This document shows positions 1 through 11,980 of a stretch of DNA of 64,000 bases, in pieces. The translations under genes were made by a program, and so were the position numbers. Position 1 is the first letter of the stretch. Each line of letters begins with the position of its first letter. This stretch comes from Salinimonas iocasae (GTDB lineage: Bacteria; Pseudomonadota; Gammaproteobacteria; Enterobacterales; Alteromonadaceae), in contig NZ_CP039852.1 of the NCBI RefSeq assembly GCF_006228385.1, positions 1,752,001 through 1,816,000 of the forward strand. The letters are read 5' to 3'. The notes under the pieces were generated by a model. The model saw only the letters and a list, made by a program, of their open reading frames with translations. It did no database searches and was not told the origin of the DNA.

Positions 1-1
1 A

Positions 2-109
2 GACGCCATTTCTGTGCACTTTAAAGCGATGAATGGTGACAGTCAGGCTGGTCGTCCATGGCTATTGGCTAGAATCGTTTCTTTGAGTGCGGGTGATTAC
101 AACCTGTGA
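2..109 (+). CDS. Possible 3' end of an unidentified gene (partial)
   Basis: A frame open from the window edge codes for 35 residues ending in TGA at 107-109. The peptide begins DAISVHFKAMNGDS and ends LLARIVSLSAGDYNL, which has the composition of a real protein C terminus rather than noise. I do not recognise the family. No RBS or start is visible because the gene would begin upstream of the window. It could still be a chance open frame, since 35 codons is short. Confidence 0.35.
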   Translation, partial: DAISVHFKAMNGDSQAGRPWLLARIVSLSAGDYNL

Positions 110-221
110 AATGGAGAACACGGTTTAGGAATACGTTCGTGTGAGGTGTCTGGAGCATAGGCGTGTCAGTAAGACAGAGGTATAACTGTTAAGGGCGGAA
201 TTTGCATTCTGACAATAAAAT

Positions 222-249
222 GTCGCACAGGCTGATATGCCTGTGCGAC
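222..249 (-). terminator. Intrinsic terminator hairpin
   Basis: The arms GTCGCACAGGC (222-232) and GCCTGTGCGAC (239-249) form a perfect 11-bp stem with a 6-nt loop. Read on the minus strand the stem is followed by ATTTTATT, so it fits the end of the minus-strand gene that stops at 270. It may also stop transcription arriving from the left edge. Confidence 0.75.
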
Positions 250-269
250 TAAATTAAATGTGTGATTAC

Positions 270-608
270 TTAACGCTGGAAAGGTGGTCGGCCGGTACGA
301 ACCTTTTGCTGAACTTCCTCCAGTTTTGCAACATCATAGACAGCAAGGGTTTCTACCTGACGTCGATATGGCGGCTTGCCACGCATATCGACGGTACGAA
401 CTTCAACATACTCGGTAGGTTGCCCATCCTGAGATATCTCTTCCAGTTTGGCAACATCCTTCACAGAAACCTCTACGATATTTCTTTTAAAAGGCGGTTT
501 GCCGGAGAAGTCTGCAACCTGAATTTTTACTGTTTCATCAGCCTGTGCTGTTGACCAGCAGCTAATTAGAGCAATCGGTAATAATGCAATTTTAGTCAGT
601 TTTTTCAT
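270..608 (-). CDS. Small secreted protein with internal tandem duplication, unknown function
   Basis: Predicted 112-residue exported protein. The ATG at 608 is preferred over an upstream TTG at 638 because GAGG lies 8 nt before it and it starts a clean signal peptide (MKKLTKIALLP..., cleavage after AQA). The mature part consists of two related units of about 45 residues. Each carries a GKPP(F/Y)(K/R)R motif followed by an identical VAKLEE stretch, and a third RPPF motif lies at the extreme C terminus. No cysteines, enzymatic motifs or membrane segments are seen in the mature chain. I do not recognise the family. A terminator hairpin follows directly. It is monocistronic, with no informative neighbour. 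Confidence 0.75.
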   Translation of the reverse strand: MKKLTKIALLPIALISCWSTAQADETVKIQVADFSGKPPFKRNIVEVSVKDVAKLEEISQDGQPTEYVEVRTVDMRGKPPYRRQVETLAVYDVAKLEEVQQKVRTGRPPFQR

Positions 609-884
609 CGCTTTAGCCTCGTATTGTTGATAACTCAATTATAAGGGGCATTAGTATCTGATTGAATAATCTCTGGTGATTTGTAAAAGCTATCAGCATT
701 TATCGAACCTGGCTACTGATAGTCAGCGCTACATGCCCCAATACAGTGCCAGTGAACTAATGCTGCGCTAAAAATGTGCAATAGTGTTAGTCTCAATTTT
801 CAAAAACTCCATCTATTCAAACAGATAAATAGTGGTGCTTTTCTTGCCATCTTATTGACACGTGCTTCTACTCACTTACTGAAC

Positions 885-1361
885 ATGTTTATACGTCCGC
901 TTATAAAGTTGGTTTGCTTCTTTCTGATATCGCTATTCATTTCTGCGTTTACAGTAAATGCTGAACCGCAGGGGATAGCACTATCCAGACAGGGCACGGG
1001 GACATTGTATGTTGAGGCGACGATTAATAATGCGTTAAGCACGTCATTTTTGGTAGATACGGGGTCAGGGCTGGTCACGCTGAATAAGAAGACCTTTTCT
1101 GCACTGACCCGAAACGCAAAGGTAACCTCGATGGGCTACATCGCAGCACGCATGGCTAATGGTCAGATCCAGAAACTACAGCGGTTCAGCGTAAGCTCGA
1201 TCAATATCGGGGGGAATTGCGACCTTGGGGCCGTTGAAGTGGCTGTCATTCCTTCTGGCGCGAATATCCTGGGTATCAACGCATTACTAAAGGCTGGGCC
1301 CTTTACCATCAGTGCTAATGAGTTAACGCTTACCGGCTGCAAATCAAAAAGCTCAACGTAA
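885..1361 (+). CDS. Retropepsin-like aspartic protease, exported
   Basis: Predicted 158-residue periplasmic protein. The ATG at 885 starts a signal peptide (MFIRPLIKLVCFF..., cleavage after VNA); the frame stays open upstream to 774 without a better start. The mature domain shows the retroviral-type pepsin signature: FLVDTGSG, where the Asp of DTG is the single catalytic aspartate, and later GANILGINALL, matching the hydrophobic-hydrophobic-Gly motif that packs behind the active site. Enzymes of this family work as homodimers, each chain giving one Asp. The length fits one protease lobe. Substrate is unknown. Two cysteines late in the chain could form a disulfide. No operon partner: 236 bp separate it from the next gene. 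Confidence 0.7.
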   Translation: MFIRPLIKLVCFFLISLFISAFTVNAEPQGIALSRQGTGTLYVEATINNALSTSFLVDTGSGLVTLNKKTFSALTRNAKVTSMGYIAARMANGQIQKLQRFSVSSINIGGNCDLGAVEVAVIPSGANILGINALLKAGPFTISANELTLTGCKSKSST

Positions 1362-1421
1362 TAAACTGGCAACGTAAAACGAGGCATCGTCGAGCTTGCT
1401 GTCTAGCTCCTTCATCTTTGT

Positions 1422-1460
1422 TTTCTGTATAGCCCTTCGACATCACTGAATATACAGAAA
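1422..1460. repeat. 10-bp inverted repeat with 19-nt spacer
   Basis: TTTCTGTATA (1422-1431) and TATACAGAAA (1451-1460) are perfect reverse complements. They lie between the protease gene and the large PAS protein gene. They could be a two-site operator for the downstream gene or a long-loop hairpin; there is no U-tract to make it a clear terminator. Confidence 0.45.
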
Positions 1461-1597
1461 GTAACGCACGCTTTACAAAAAGCGCTGTTCACCGACAAAC
1501 GTATGAAAGTTCAGACGTTCTTAAAAATTTGATCAAAAACTTAGCGTCGAAGTGCATGTACACTCAGGTATGTCACTGGAGCGACCTGGTTTTATTT

Positions 1598-4500
1598 ATG
1601 TCTGTAAATGTCCGGCTATCGATGCCTGCTGTTTTATTCGGTTTATTATATGTACTGGCCCCTTCGCGTGTCTGGGCGATGGCCGCGCAGGTACAAGCCA
1701 TGCCCGCTACATTGTTTGCCATCGGCTTCTGGTCTCTGGTAAGCATCGCTGTACTTTTTATCATCTTATTTGTTGCCAAGGTCTTTGCGAATAAGCGCTT
1801 ATTGCGCGCGCAGCAGAGCGGCCAGGCAGAAATTGACAAGCTGGTATCACGTCAGGACAACCTGCCTACCGGTATCATCTATCTTGATGACGCTCACGAA
1901 ATTTTGACACTGAACAGAACTGCGGCAGCGGTATTAGGACAAAAGCCGGATTTGTTAATGGGTCAGCCGGTGACCGATGTATTGCCTGAGAGTGTCCGGG
2001 ACGCATTGAGTAAAGCGTTGCAAGCCGACTGGGAACAAATACTGGTGTGTAAGCTTCCTGCCCGTGACCGTTATTTTCGTATTCGTGTGATTCCCAATAT
2101 GCCGGATACGACACGGTGCAATGGTCAACTGGTAATCGAAGACGTCGACCAGTATGAGCATAAACTCAGTAATGCTGAAGTGATGGAGGCACACCAGTAC
2201 GCATTGTGGAATCAGAAGGCGCTGGGGATAATTCAGTTACGCCCCGCCACGGGCGATGTCAGTATTAACGAGAGCATGGCTGCATGGCTGGGTCAGTCCG
2301 CACAAGATGTTCAAAGTATTGAATCGTTATTTTCCGATAAAAGTAAAAATGCGGTTGTACAGTTGTTATCCCGGGCTGCAGAAGGTCATAGCGATAGCAT
2401 TGAGGTCGATTTGGTCTGTGCCGACAGACCGGTTCCCGTTACACTCTACGCCAGTGCGGTAGCGTATACGTTGGAGGACGAACCGCTTATTCACCTCACT
2501 TGCATCAATCGTCAGGCTGAACGTGATTTTGCCAGTCAGGCTGCGACACATAAACGCCACTTCCAGTCCCTTTGTGCAATGCTGCCTCACAGCACTTATC
2601 TGCTTAATAACACACTAACTATTGAACATTACAATCGTGAGTTCGCCAAAACATTTGATCTCGAATCAGGTGTGGTCAAGGGCCAGAAGATTACTGAGCT
2701 GGCTGGATTGAGTGAAAAAATTAAAAAGCTTCACAGTACGCTGCAGGGCACAATGCTCAAACAGGAGGTGATTACTCTTGAAAACGAGCAAGGTCAGACC
2801 CGGACACTTAAGTTACTTCTACAGCCGATAAGTGAAAATAATCAGAGAACGGCAGTACTGGTGGTAGTCCAGGATTTGACCGATAACATTGCACTTGAAG
2901 ATGAACGTAATCATGCCCGACAACGTCTATTGAGCTTTATGGATCAGGCTCCGATGGGTGTGGTGATGTTCGATGAAAACGATATTATCAAAGAGAGCAA
3001 CCATACAACATCCAGACAGCTCGGTTTATCTGGTGATGAACTTCGCGGCAAGTCTTTTTATAACCTGTTCACTAATGCTGATGACGCCCGCAGAGCGGCT
3101 AAAAAGCTACAGCGACACGACAGATTTGCAGAGCTGCCTGCTCGTTTAAACGGTGCGCTCAAGCCGCTGTCAGCGACGTTACATGCGAGTAAAATCAGTG
3201 AAATTCCACAGGAATTTGTTTGTTGGATAGGCGGCAGAGAAGAGCAGGAGTTCCTGAATACCCGCTTTGAAAAACTGGTTAAATACGCCAGTGTACCGGT
3301 GGGGATCCTCTCTGAGGATGGCTTCTCACATTTGAATTCTGCTGCCTGTGTCTTCTTCGGGTTGGATGATGAAGACGAACTGCTGGGTAAAAGCCCGGAT
3401 TTCCGCCCGCTGAATGTCAGCGATGCAGATAGTCAGATGATGGCAGATAAACTCGAACTGGCAAAGACGCAGGGGCAGGTACTAACGTTTAACTGGCAGC
3501 ATGCACACAGTAACGAGGAACTGCCGTGCGAGGTCACACTTATTCCTATTCACCGTGATGGTGCATTGCAGTCGGTTATCTGCATATGGGTTGACCTTCG
3601 CGCCATTGAGCAGTCAAACGCAGCTCGGATGGAGGCCGTGCGTTTAAGGGAGGCTGCACAACGTGAAGTGGAAGAAAAGCAGCAAATGCTGGCAACCAGC
3701 GAAGACAAATTGCAGCGACAGTCTGCAACGTTGGCAGAAACTGAGCAGTCTCTGGCATCCACAGAGAAGCGACTCAATCAGGCCGAAGAAGATTTATCTG
3801 AAAAACTCGAAACTATTTCAGACCTTCAACAGGCGCATAAAGATATCAGTGAGCATCTGGCCAGTTTGCAGGATGACTATGCCAGCAACCGCGCTTTACT
3901 GGCTGAGAGCCAGCAAATTAACACAGAGCTGGAAGAGCAGTTAAGCCGTTCAAGCGCAAAAGTCGGCAGTCTTGAGCAACAGCGTAGCCAGATAGCGGAT
4001 GCCCTTCAGTACAGCGAGAAAAAGTATCGCCAGGCACAGACGCAGCTTGATGAAAGCAGGAAAGAAACCGGACGCCTGAAGGACGAGCAGCAAGCGCAAC
4101 AGCATGAAGTGCAGCAGTATGTTGAACAAATTGATACGCTTAAAGCATCAATAGAGGAAAAAGACCACGAACTAACAGCAGTAAGCAGCAAGATTCAGAC
4201 ATTGCAGTCACAGTTAGTCAGCTCGGGTCAGACATCAGAAAAGCTGCGTGAGCAGTTACTGAATCAGCGCAAGGCCAGCGAAGAGGCAGAGAAACAGCGT
4301 CGCCAAATAGAGCTGGCATGTCAGGCAGCAGAAGCTGAATTAGCGGCGAAAGCCAGAAATATTGACCATCTGCAGCACGAAATGGAAATGCTGGAAAAAA
4401 TGTCTCAGCAGGAAAAAGGGGACATGGAGGCCTATGCAAGACAGTTGCAACAAGAGTTGGAGCAAAAGCAATCTCAGCTGAGTCAGACTGAATCGGCGCT

Positions 4501-6541
4501 GGTGGATATTCGCGCTCAGGCAGAGGCAGATCGTGAAGAAAAAGCGAAGCAGCAGGATACGCTGACGCGTTTGCAACTTGAAATGCAGGAAGCAGAGGCG
4601 CAGGCTAAAGCCCGTCAGGAGGAAATGGCTGAACTGAACCAGGCGCGCGAAAAGGAGCAGGCACGTCTGCAGGAAGCATTGGATGCGAAACACGCCTTAT
4701 TAACCGATACCGCTCAGAATCTTGAAGAGGCAAAAAGACAAAATGAAGCCGCCGCACAGGAAAAAGCGCGTCAGCAGGCGATTGTCAGCAAACTTCAGGA
4801 AGAAATGCAGCAAACCCGGGCAGAAGCAGAAAGTAATCAGCAGAAACTGGCTGAATTGAATGCCGAGCGCATGGAAGAGCATGCGCGACTTCAGGAAGAT
4901 CTGAAAGCGAAGCAATTACAGCTACAGGAAGCAAAGGCCACATTGCAGGATAATCAGCAGCGCACTGAATCCGATAAAGAAGAGCGGGTTAAACAACAGG
5001 CAGTGTTTGAGAAACTGAAGGCAGAGCTGTCATCGATGGAGTCACGCTCGGCAGAGCAACAGGCAGCTATAGAGCAGACCGAAAAAGACCGCCAGAATGA
5101 ACAGGAGGCAATGGAAAAAGCGCTGGCTGCCCGTCAGGCGCAGTTAGATGAAACCAAAGCAGAATTGCAGACTCGCCAGCAACAAATGGATGAAGAGAAA
5201 CGCGCTAGGGAAGCACAGCAATCGCTGTTAGATCAGCTGCAGCAGGAAATGTCAGAGATGCAGGCCCGGGCGCAGCAACAAAAAGACGAGATGGCGTCCA
5301 GTGAAAAGGCCCGTGAGGAGGAACAGCAGCGTCTGACTCAGGAATTACAAGATAAACAGGAACAGCTGAGCGCAGCGCAGAGCGAACTGGAAGCCAGACA
5401 GCAGCAAATGGAAGAGGAAAAGCTCGCCCGCGAAGAGCAACAGGCTATGCTGGAACAGCTTAAATCTGAGCTTGAAGATGTTGCTCAACGCGCTTCAAAG
5501 CAGCAGGAAATGATGAGTGGCAGCGATGAGCAGTGGCGTAAGCATCATGAAGAAATTGAAGCCCAGAAGAAGCAACTGCAGCAGGCACTGAATCAGGCTG
5601 AGAACCAAAATAACGCCATGCAGACACAGTTGGAGCAAAGTCGCGAGGCATTGACCCAGGCAAACTCGAAAGTCTCGAAAACGCAGAGCGAAGAACAAAA
5701 GCTTCAGGCTGAACTTGACGAGGCCAGAGATAAAGCGGAGGCGTTAAATGAAAAGCTACGTCAGCAGGAAGCGCAGGAAGCAGAGCTGAAAACGCAGGTA
5801 CAAAAACAACAATCTGCCCTGGGTGAACGTGAGCAGAGCATTAGCGAGCTAAAATCCAGTCAACAGGCGCTTACTGAAAAACTGGCTGCCGTAGAAAAGG
5901 AATACGCACAAACAAAGGCATCGCTAAAACAGCAGGATTCCAGTCAGAACGAGTTGAGTGATTCATTGCGACAGCTGGAAGAAGAATTGAATCAAAGCAA
6001 GGCCCAGCTTACCGGTAAGGAAGAGGCACTCGAGAAAGCCCAGGCAAGATTAAAAGAGAGCGAGAGTAAGCTGGCAGAGCAGGAAAAAGCACTCATTGAT
6101 GCGCAAAAAGCCGAGCTACAGTCTGCACAGGATAACAGCCATGAGGATGCACCTGCGGCGCGGGAAATACCGGAGTTCGCAAACGATCCGGTTCCTGATG
6201 ATCCTCACGTATGGTTCGACCTGCTGCCATATTTGCAACAAAACGAACAGGTAGGCTCGTTAGCGCAGTCACTGACCTCGCTAATGGATACAATGAGTGA
6301 GGCAGTTAAGGATATTGACGATGCAGTGGCAGAAGACCGCCACGGTAAGATCCTTCTGACCAGCAGAAACCTGGTGAAGCTACTGCGTACCATTCATTCC
6401 GAGCCACTAAACGACATGGCTGAAAGATTTGAAACAGATCTTGAGTACAACAATGTCGATAATATTTCGATATTCTGGCCAATCGCCCGACAAAACCTAA
6501 TGAAAACCCAACGGGTTATCTATTCACATCTTTATCAGTAA
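1598..6541 (+). CDS. Giant membrane-anchored PAS and coiled-coil protein with degenerate Hpt-like end
   Basis: Predicted 1647-residue signalling-type protein. The frame opens at a TTG (1529) with ATGs at 1556 and 1598; the last gives a clean hydrophobic N terminus, but no strong RBS decides it. A hydrophobic stretch at about 7-26 and a membrane helix at about 40-64 anchor it. About five PAS-like units follow to about residue 680 (recurring cores such as GIIYLDD, GIIQLRP, GVVMFDEN, GILSEDG). Residues about 690-1510 are an unbroken charged coiled coil including a 74-residue repeat. The C-terminal roughly 110 residues look like an Hpt helical bundle, but Asn stands where the phosphorylated His is expected. 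No histidine kinase, GGDEF, EAL or receiver domain is present. Likely a structural or scaffold sensor; partner unknown. Confidence 0.75.
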   Translation: MSVNVRLSMPAVLFGLLYVLAPSRVWAMAAQVQAMPATLFAIGFWSLVSIAVLFIILFVAKVFANKRLLRAQQSGQAEIDKLVSRQDNLPTGIIYLDDAHEILTLNRTAAAVLGQKPDLLMGQPVTDVLPESVRDALSKALQADWEQILVCKLPARDRYFRIRVIPNMPDTTRCNGQLVIEDVDQYEHKLSNAEVMEAHQYALWNQKALGIIQLRPATGDVSINESMAAWLGQSAQDVQSIESLFSDKSKNAVVQLLSRAAEGHSDSIEVDLVCADRPVPVTLYASAVAYTLEDEPLIHLTCINRQAERDFASQAATHKRHFQSLCAMLPHSTYLLNNTLTIEHYNREFAKTFDLESGVVKGQKITELAGLSEKIKKLHSTLQGTMLKQEVITLENEQGQTRTLKLLLQPISENNQRTAVLVVVQDLTDNIALEDERNHARQRLLSFMDQAPMGVVMFDENDIIKESNHTTSRQLGLSGDELRGKSFYNLFTNADDARRAAKKLQRHDRFAELPARLNGALKPLSATLHASKISEIPQEFVCWIGGREEQEFLNTRFEKLVKYASVPVGILSEDGFSHLNSAACVFFGLDDEDELLGKSPDFRPLNVSDADSQMMADKLELAKTQGQVLTFNWQHAHSNEELPCEVTLIPIHRDGALQSVICIWVDLRAIEQSNAARMEAVRLREAAQREVEEKQQMLATSEDKLQRQSATLAETEQSLASTEKRLNQAEEDLSEKLETISDLQQAHKDISEHLASLQDDYASNRALLAESQQINTELEEQLSRSSAKVGSLEQQRSQIADALQYSEKKYRQAQTQLDESRKETGRLKDEQQAQQHEVQQYVEQIDTLKASIEEKDHELTAVSSKIQTLQSQLVSSGQTSEKLREQLLNQRKASEEAEKQRRQIELACQAAEAELAAKARNIDHLQHEMEMLEKMSQQEKGDMEAYARQLQQELEQKQSQLSQTESALVDIRAQAEADREEKAKQQDTLTRLQLEMQEAEAQAKARQEEMAELNQAREKEQARLQEALDAKHALLTDTAQNLEEAKRQNEAAAQEKARQQAIVSKLQEEMQQTRAEAESNQQKLAELNAERMEEHARLQEDLKAKQLQLQEAKATLQDNQQRTESDKEERVKQQAVFEKLKAELSSMESRSAEQQAAIEQTEKDRQNEQEAMEKALAARQAQLDETKAELQTRQQQMDEEKRAREAQQSLLDQLQQEMSEMQARAQQQKDEMASSEKAREEEQQRLTQELQDKQEQLSAAQSELEARQQQMEEEKLAREEQQAMLEQLKSELEDVAQRASKQQEMMSGSDEQWRKHHEEIEAQKKQLQQALNQAENQNNAMQTQLEQSREALTQANSKVSKTQSEEQKLQAELDEARDKAEALNEKLRQQEAQEAELKTQVQKQQSALGEREQSISELKSSQQALTEKLAAVEKEYAQTKASLKQQDSSQNELSDSLRQLEEELNQSKAQLTGKEEALEKAQARLKESESKLAEQEKALIDAQKAELQSAQDNSHEDAPAAREIPEFANDPVPDDPHVWFDLLPYLQQNEQVGSLAQSLTSLMDTMSEAVKDIDDAVAEDRHGKILLTSRNLVKLLRTIHSEPLNDMAERFETDLEYNNVDNISIFWPIARQNLMKTQRVIYSHLYQ
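4541..5650 (+). repeat. 222-bp (74-residue) tandem repeats inside the coiled coil
   Basis: Aligned starts fall at 4541, 4763, 4985, 5207 and 5429, exactly 222 bp apart, giving four full units and a diverging fifth. Each protein unit opens with a basic-QQ motif (KAKQQ, KARQQ, RVKQQ, REAQQ, REEQQ), followed by a LQxEM-like segment and, about 55 residues later, a LxxAxxxL segment. The periodicity comes from counting residues in the translation. Confidence 0.75.
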
Positions 6542-6552
6542 TTATCCATCCC

Positions 6553-6586
6553 TTGGTGTGCATGCCTGACGCGGTATGCACACCAA
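6553..6586 (+). terminator. Strong hairpin after the PAS/coiled-coil gene
   Basis: TTGGTGTGCAT (6553-6563) pairs perfectly with ATGCACACCAA (6576-6586), and the stem continues inward through a G-T pair and two G-C pairs around a 6-nt loop. It lies 11 bp after the stop. No U-tract follows, so termination would be weak or Rho-assisted, or the hairpin may protect the 3' end. Confidence 0.5.
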
Positions 6587-6653
6587 CCTCAAAGCAAACC
6601 TCTGCTTGAACCTGCCTGTATAGTTTTTCAATTCCGATCATTTATCGAAGTAA

Positions 6654-9890
<3,237 letters not shown>

Positions 9891-9908
9891 GGTACTGGCG
9901 GCACAAAG

Positions 9909-9935
9909 AAAAAGCCCCGAAAACCGGGGCTTTTT
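9909..9935. terminator. Bidirectional terminator
   Basis: AAAAAGCCCCG (9909-9919) and CGGGGCTTTTT (9925-9935) form an 11-bp stem with a 5-nt loop and T-tracts in both readings. It sits between the convergent beta-galactosidase and DUF2797 genes. Confidence 0.9.
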
Positions 9936-9962
9936 TACCTATGCGCATAAGGAAATACCGGA

Positions 9963-10802
9963 CTAGTATGACACAGTCAGTCCGTAGCCTGCATACTTAC
10001 GCATATTAATGACCCTGTTCTCATCCAGCATCCAGTACTGGCCTTTAATTCCTTGCAGGGTGCCTGAAAAAGAGGATGTTTTATCCAGGTTTATCGATTT
10101 TATTTTATCCGGATAGGCAGTGACCGGATAGTCAATTTCCACCGCGGCCATATCTGTTTCTGAAATGGCCTGTAATCCTTTTTCGTCCCGCAACTTATCA
10201 AGCTCTGGCTGAAGTTCTGCCAGCAGGCGCTGCTTTTCTGCTTCAAGATCCTGTTTGTCAGGTGCGCCCTTTAGCATCGTGCGCCAATTTGTTTTATCGG
10301 CAATATGCGACTTAAACATTGTTTCAACCTGACCGCTGGTTAATCGGTCGGGCACGCGCAGCATCACCAGTGCCTGACTGGCGCCCTGGTCCATCCAGCG
10401 GCTAGAGATACTGTCTTTTACATGCCGGGTAATACCTACCTTAAGGTTGCCGGTATTTGCCAGATAGACAAAATGATCACTCATACAGTGCGCTTCACCC
10501 CATTCAGGCTCACGGCAGGTTCCTTCGTGATAATGACACTTCTCTGGTTTGATAATACAGCTGTCACATTGCGCCAGTGTAATCAGGCAGCGGTAACAGT
10601 AGCCCTGATTAAAGCTTTTTTTAGTTTTGCTGCCACAGTGGACACAATGAATCAGCCCCGAATGACTGACCTCCACCTCGCTACCAATCAGGTCATTCAT
10701 TTCTATAAACTGCTCGCCAACAGGCAGTGAATACCTGACGGTGTTGTCATCTGGTGTGGCGCTAACGCGCATCTTTGCGATATTTCCGGTTAACGAAGGC
10801 AT
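9963..10802 (-). CDS. DUF2797 family protein, zinc-binding
   Basis: Predicted 279-residue cytoplasmic protein. It is recognised as DUF2797 by the cysteine-rich middle: CVHC (53-56), CYRC (69-72), CDSC (79-82) plus Cys 89, 96 and 106, consistent with two or more zinc sites. A following stretch, VYLANTGNLKVGITR (about 112-126), resembles the GIY-YIG fold opening. Biochemical function is not established for the family as far as I know. It starts 1 bp after the ansA stop, so it is the second gene of an ansA operon and probably translationally coupled. The shared terminator at 9909-9935 ends the operon. Confidence 0.85.
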   Translation of the reverse strand: MPSLTGNIAKMRVSATPDDNTVRYSLPVGEQFIEMNDLIGSEVEVSHSGLIHCVHCGSKTKKSFNQGYCYRCLITLAQCDSCIIKPEKCHYHEGTCREPEWGEAHCMSDHFVYLANTGNLKVGITRHVKDSISSRWMDQGASQALVMLRVPDRLTSGQVETMFKSHIADKTNWRTMLKGAPDKQDLEAEKQRLLAELQPELDKLRDEKGLQAISETDMAAVEIDYPVTAYPDKIKSINLDKTSSFSGTLQGIKGQYWMLDENRVINMRKYAGYGLTVSY

Positions 10803-10803
10803 A

Positions 10804-11811
10804 TTACTGGCTTAACTCTCCACGAAGGTTTTCAGATAGCATCTTTGTGACTTTTTCAAAAGGTAATGACTTAGATAATAAGTAATGAAGCTTAGCAAGC
10901 GCTGCTTCCGGTGTCATATCACTGCCTGGCAGAACGCCCGCCTCAGCCAGACCATGACCGGTGGCATAGCCGCCCATATTTACCCTGCCGCGCATACACT
11001 GAGTACAGTTGAGAACCGGGATTTGCTTGTCACGGGCGTGTCGAAGTTGCTCAAGCAGCGCCGGGTGCTGGGGCGCGTTGCCCACACCGTAGCTCAATAA
11101 AATTAGTGCATTGACAGGCTGCTGTAAGGTGTTTTTGATGACTTCATGAGAGATCCCCGGGTATAAGCTTACCAGGCCTATCGGTTGGGCCACGACCTGA
11201 CTGACAACAAGTTTAGAGGGTGGGGCGGTGGCCAGGGTGCCGGCATTCAGCCGGATATTGATCCCCGCTTCAAGAAGAGGAGGGAAGTTAGGCGAATCAA
11301 AGGCATTAAAGCCATCGGCGTCGACTTTTCTGCTGCGATTACCCCGCAACAGCCGGTTGTTGAAAAACAATCCGACTTCAGCAATCGGGTAATTTGCTGC
11401 AATGAACAGCGCATTAAGTAAATTAACCTGACCGTCGGAGCGCAGTTCTGCCAATGGAATCTGAGAACCGGTGACAATGACCGGCTTGCCCAAATCTTCA
11501 AGCATAAAACTTAACGCGGATGCGGTGTATGCCATGGTGTCGGTACCGTGCAAAATGATAAAGCCATCATAATCGTCGTAATTGTGTGCGATATCATCGG
11601 CGATACGTTGCCAGTCGGAAGGATTCATATCTGACGAATCTATCAGATTGTCGTATTCGTGCAGGGTAAAATGGGGCATCTCTTCGCGATGAAACTCCGG
11701 CATTTTCTTCAGTGTTTCGCCAAGAAAGCCTGCCGCCGGGACGTAACCCTGCGATGATGGTTTCATACCTATCGTGCCGCCCGTATAGGCAATATAAATG
11801 TGTTTTTTCAT
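10804..11811 (-). CDS. ansA: L-asparaginase, type I (cytoplasmic)
   Basis: Hydrolyses L-asparagine to aspartate and ammonia. The 335-residue chain aligns closely with remembered E. coli AnsA. It has the first catalytic threonine motif AYTGGTIG (Thr 13), the second motif HGTDTMAYTASALSFML with the Thr-Asp pair, and the downstream region NLRGELS. There is no signal peptide, which separates it from the periplasmic type II enzyme. The ATG at 11811 is preferred to a GTG two codons earlier because AGGGTGA precedes it. The gene leads a two-gene operon with the DUF2797 gene and diverges from the putative borosin operon across a 169-bp spacer. Confidence 0.95.
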   Translation of the reverse strand: MKKHIYIAYTGGTIGMKPSSQGYVPAAGFLGETLKKMPEFHREEMPHFTLHEYDNLIDSSDMNPSDWQRIADDIAHNYDDYDGFIILHGTDTMAYTASALSFMLEDLGKPVIVTGSQIPLAELRSDGQVNLLNALFIAANYPIAEVGLFFNNRLLRGNRSRKVDADGFNAFDSPNFPPLLEAGINIRLNAGTLATAPPSKLVVSQVVAQPIGLVSLYPGISHEVIKNTLQQPVNALILLSYGVGNAPQHPALLEQLRHARDKQIPVLNCTQCMRGRVNMGGYATGHGLAEAGVLPGSDMTPEAALAKLHYLLSKSLPFEKVTKMLSENLRGELSQ

Positions 11812-11913
11812 GTTCACCCTGATTTAAATAACAACAGCGCATGCGACGCATCTAAGCGGTTGCGGTCACGGCACTCAACGGCACTAGTTGATGATATTTA
11901 ATGAAATTTTTGT

Positions 11914-11941
11914 TTGCGCCTGTGCTTATGGGAGGCATAAT
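11914..11941 (+). promoter_or_regulatory. Putative sigma-70 promoter of the borosin-like operon
   Basis: TTGCGC (11914-11919) and CATAAT (11936-11941) are separated by 16 bp and point toward the methyltransferase start at 11981, giving a leader of about 33 nt. The -10 matches consensus at five of six positions and the -35 is only partial. Confidence 0.45.
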
Positions 11942-11980
11942 AACACTCATTGGATAAAGAGGTAAAAGGATGCACCTTTA

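Noticed and set aside
1529..1597. Longer N terminus of the PAS/coiled-coil protein from TTG 1529 or ATG 1556
   Set aside because: These add a cysteine-containing polar stretch before the hydrophobic signal and have no better RBS; kept only as alternatives.
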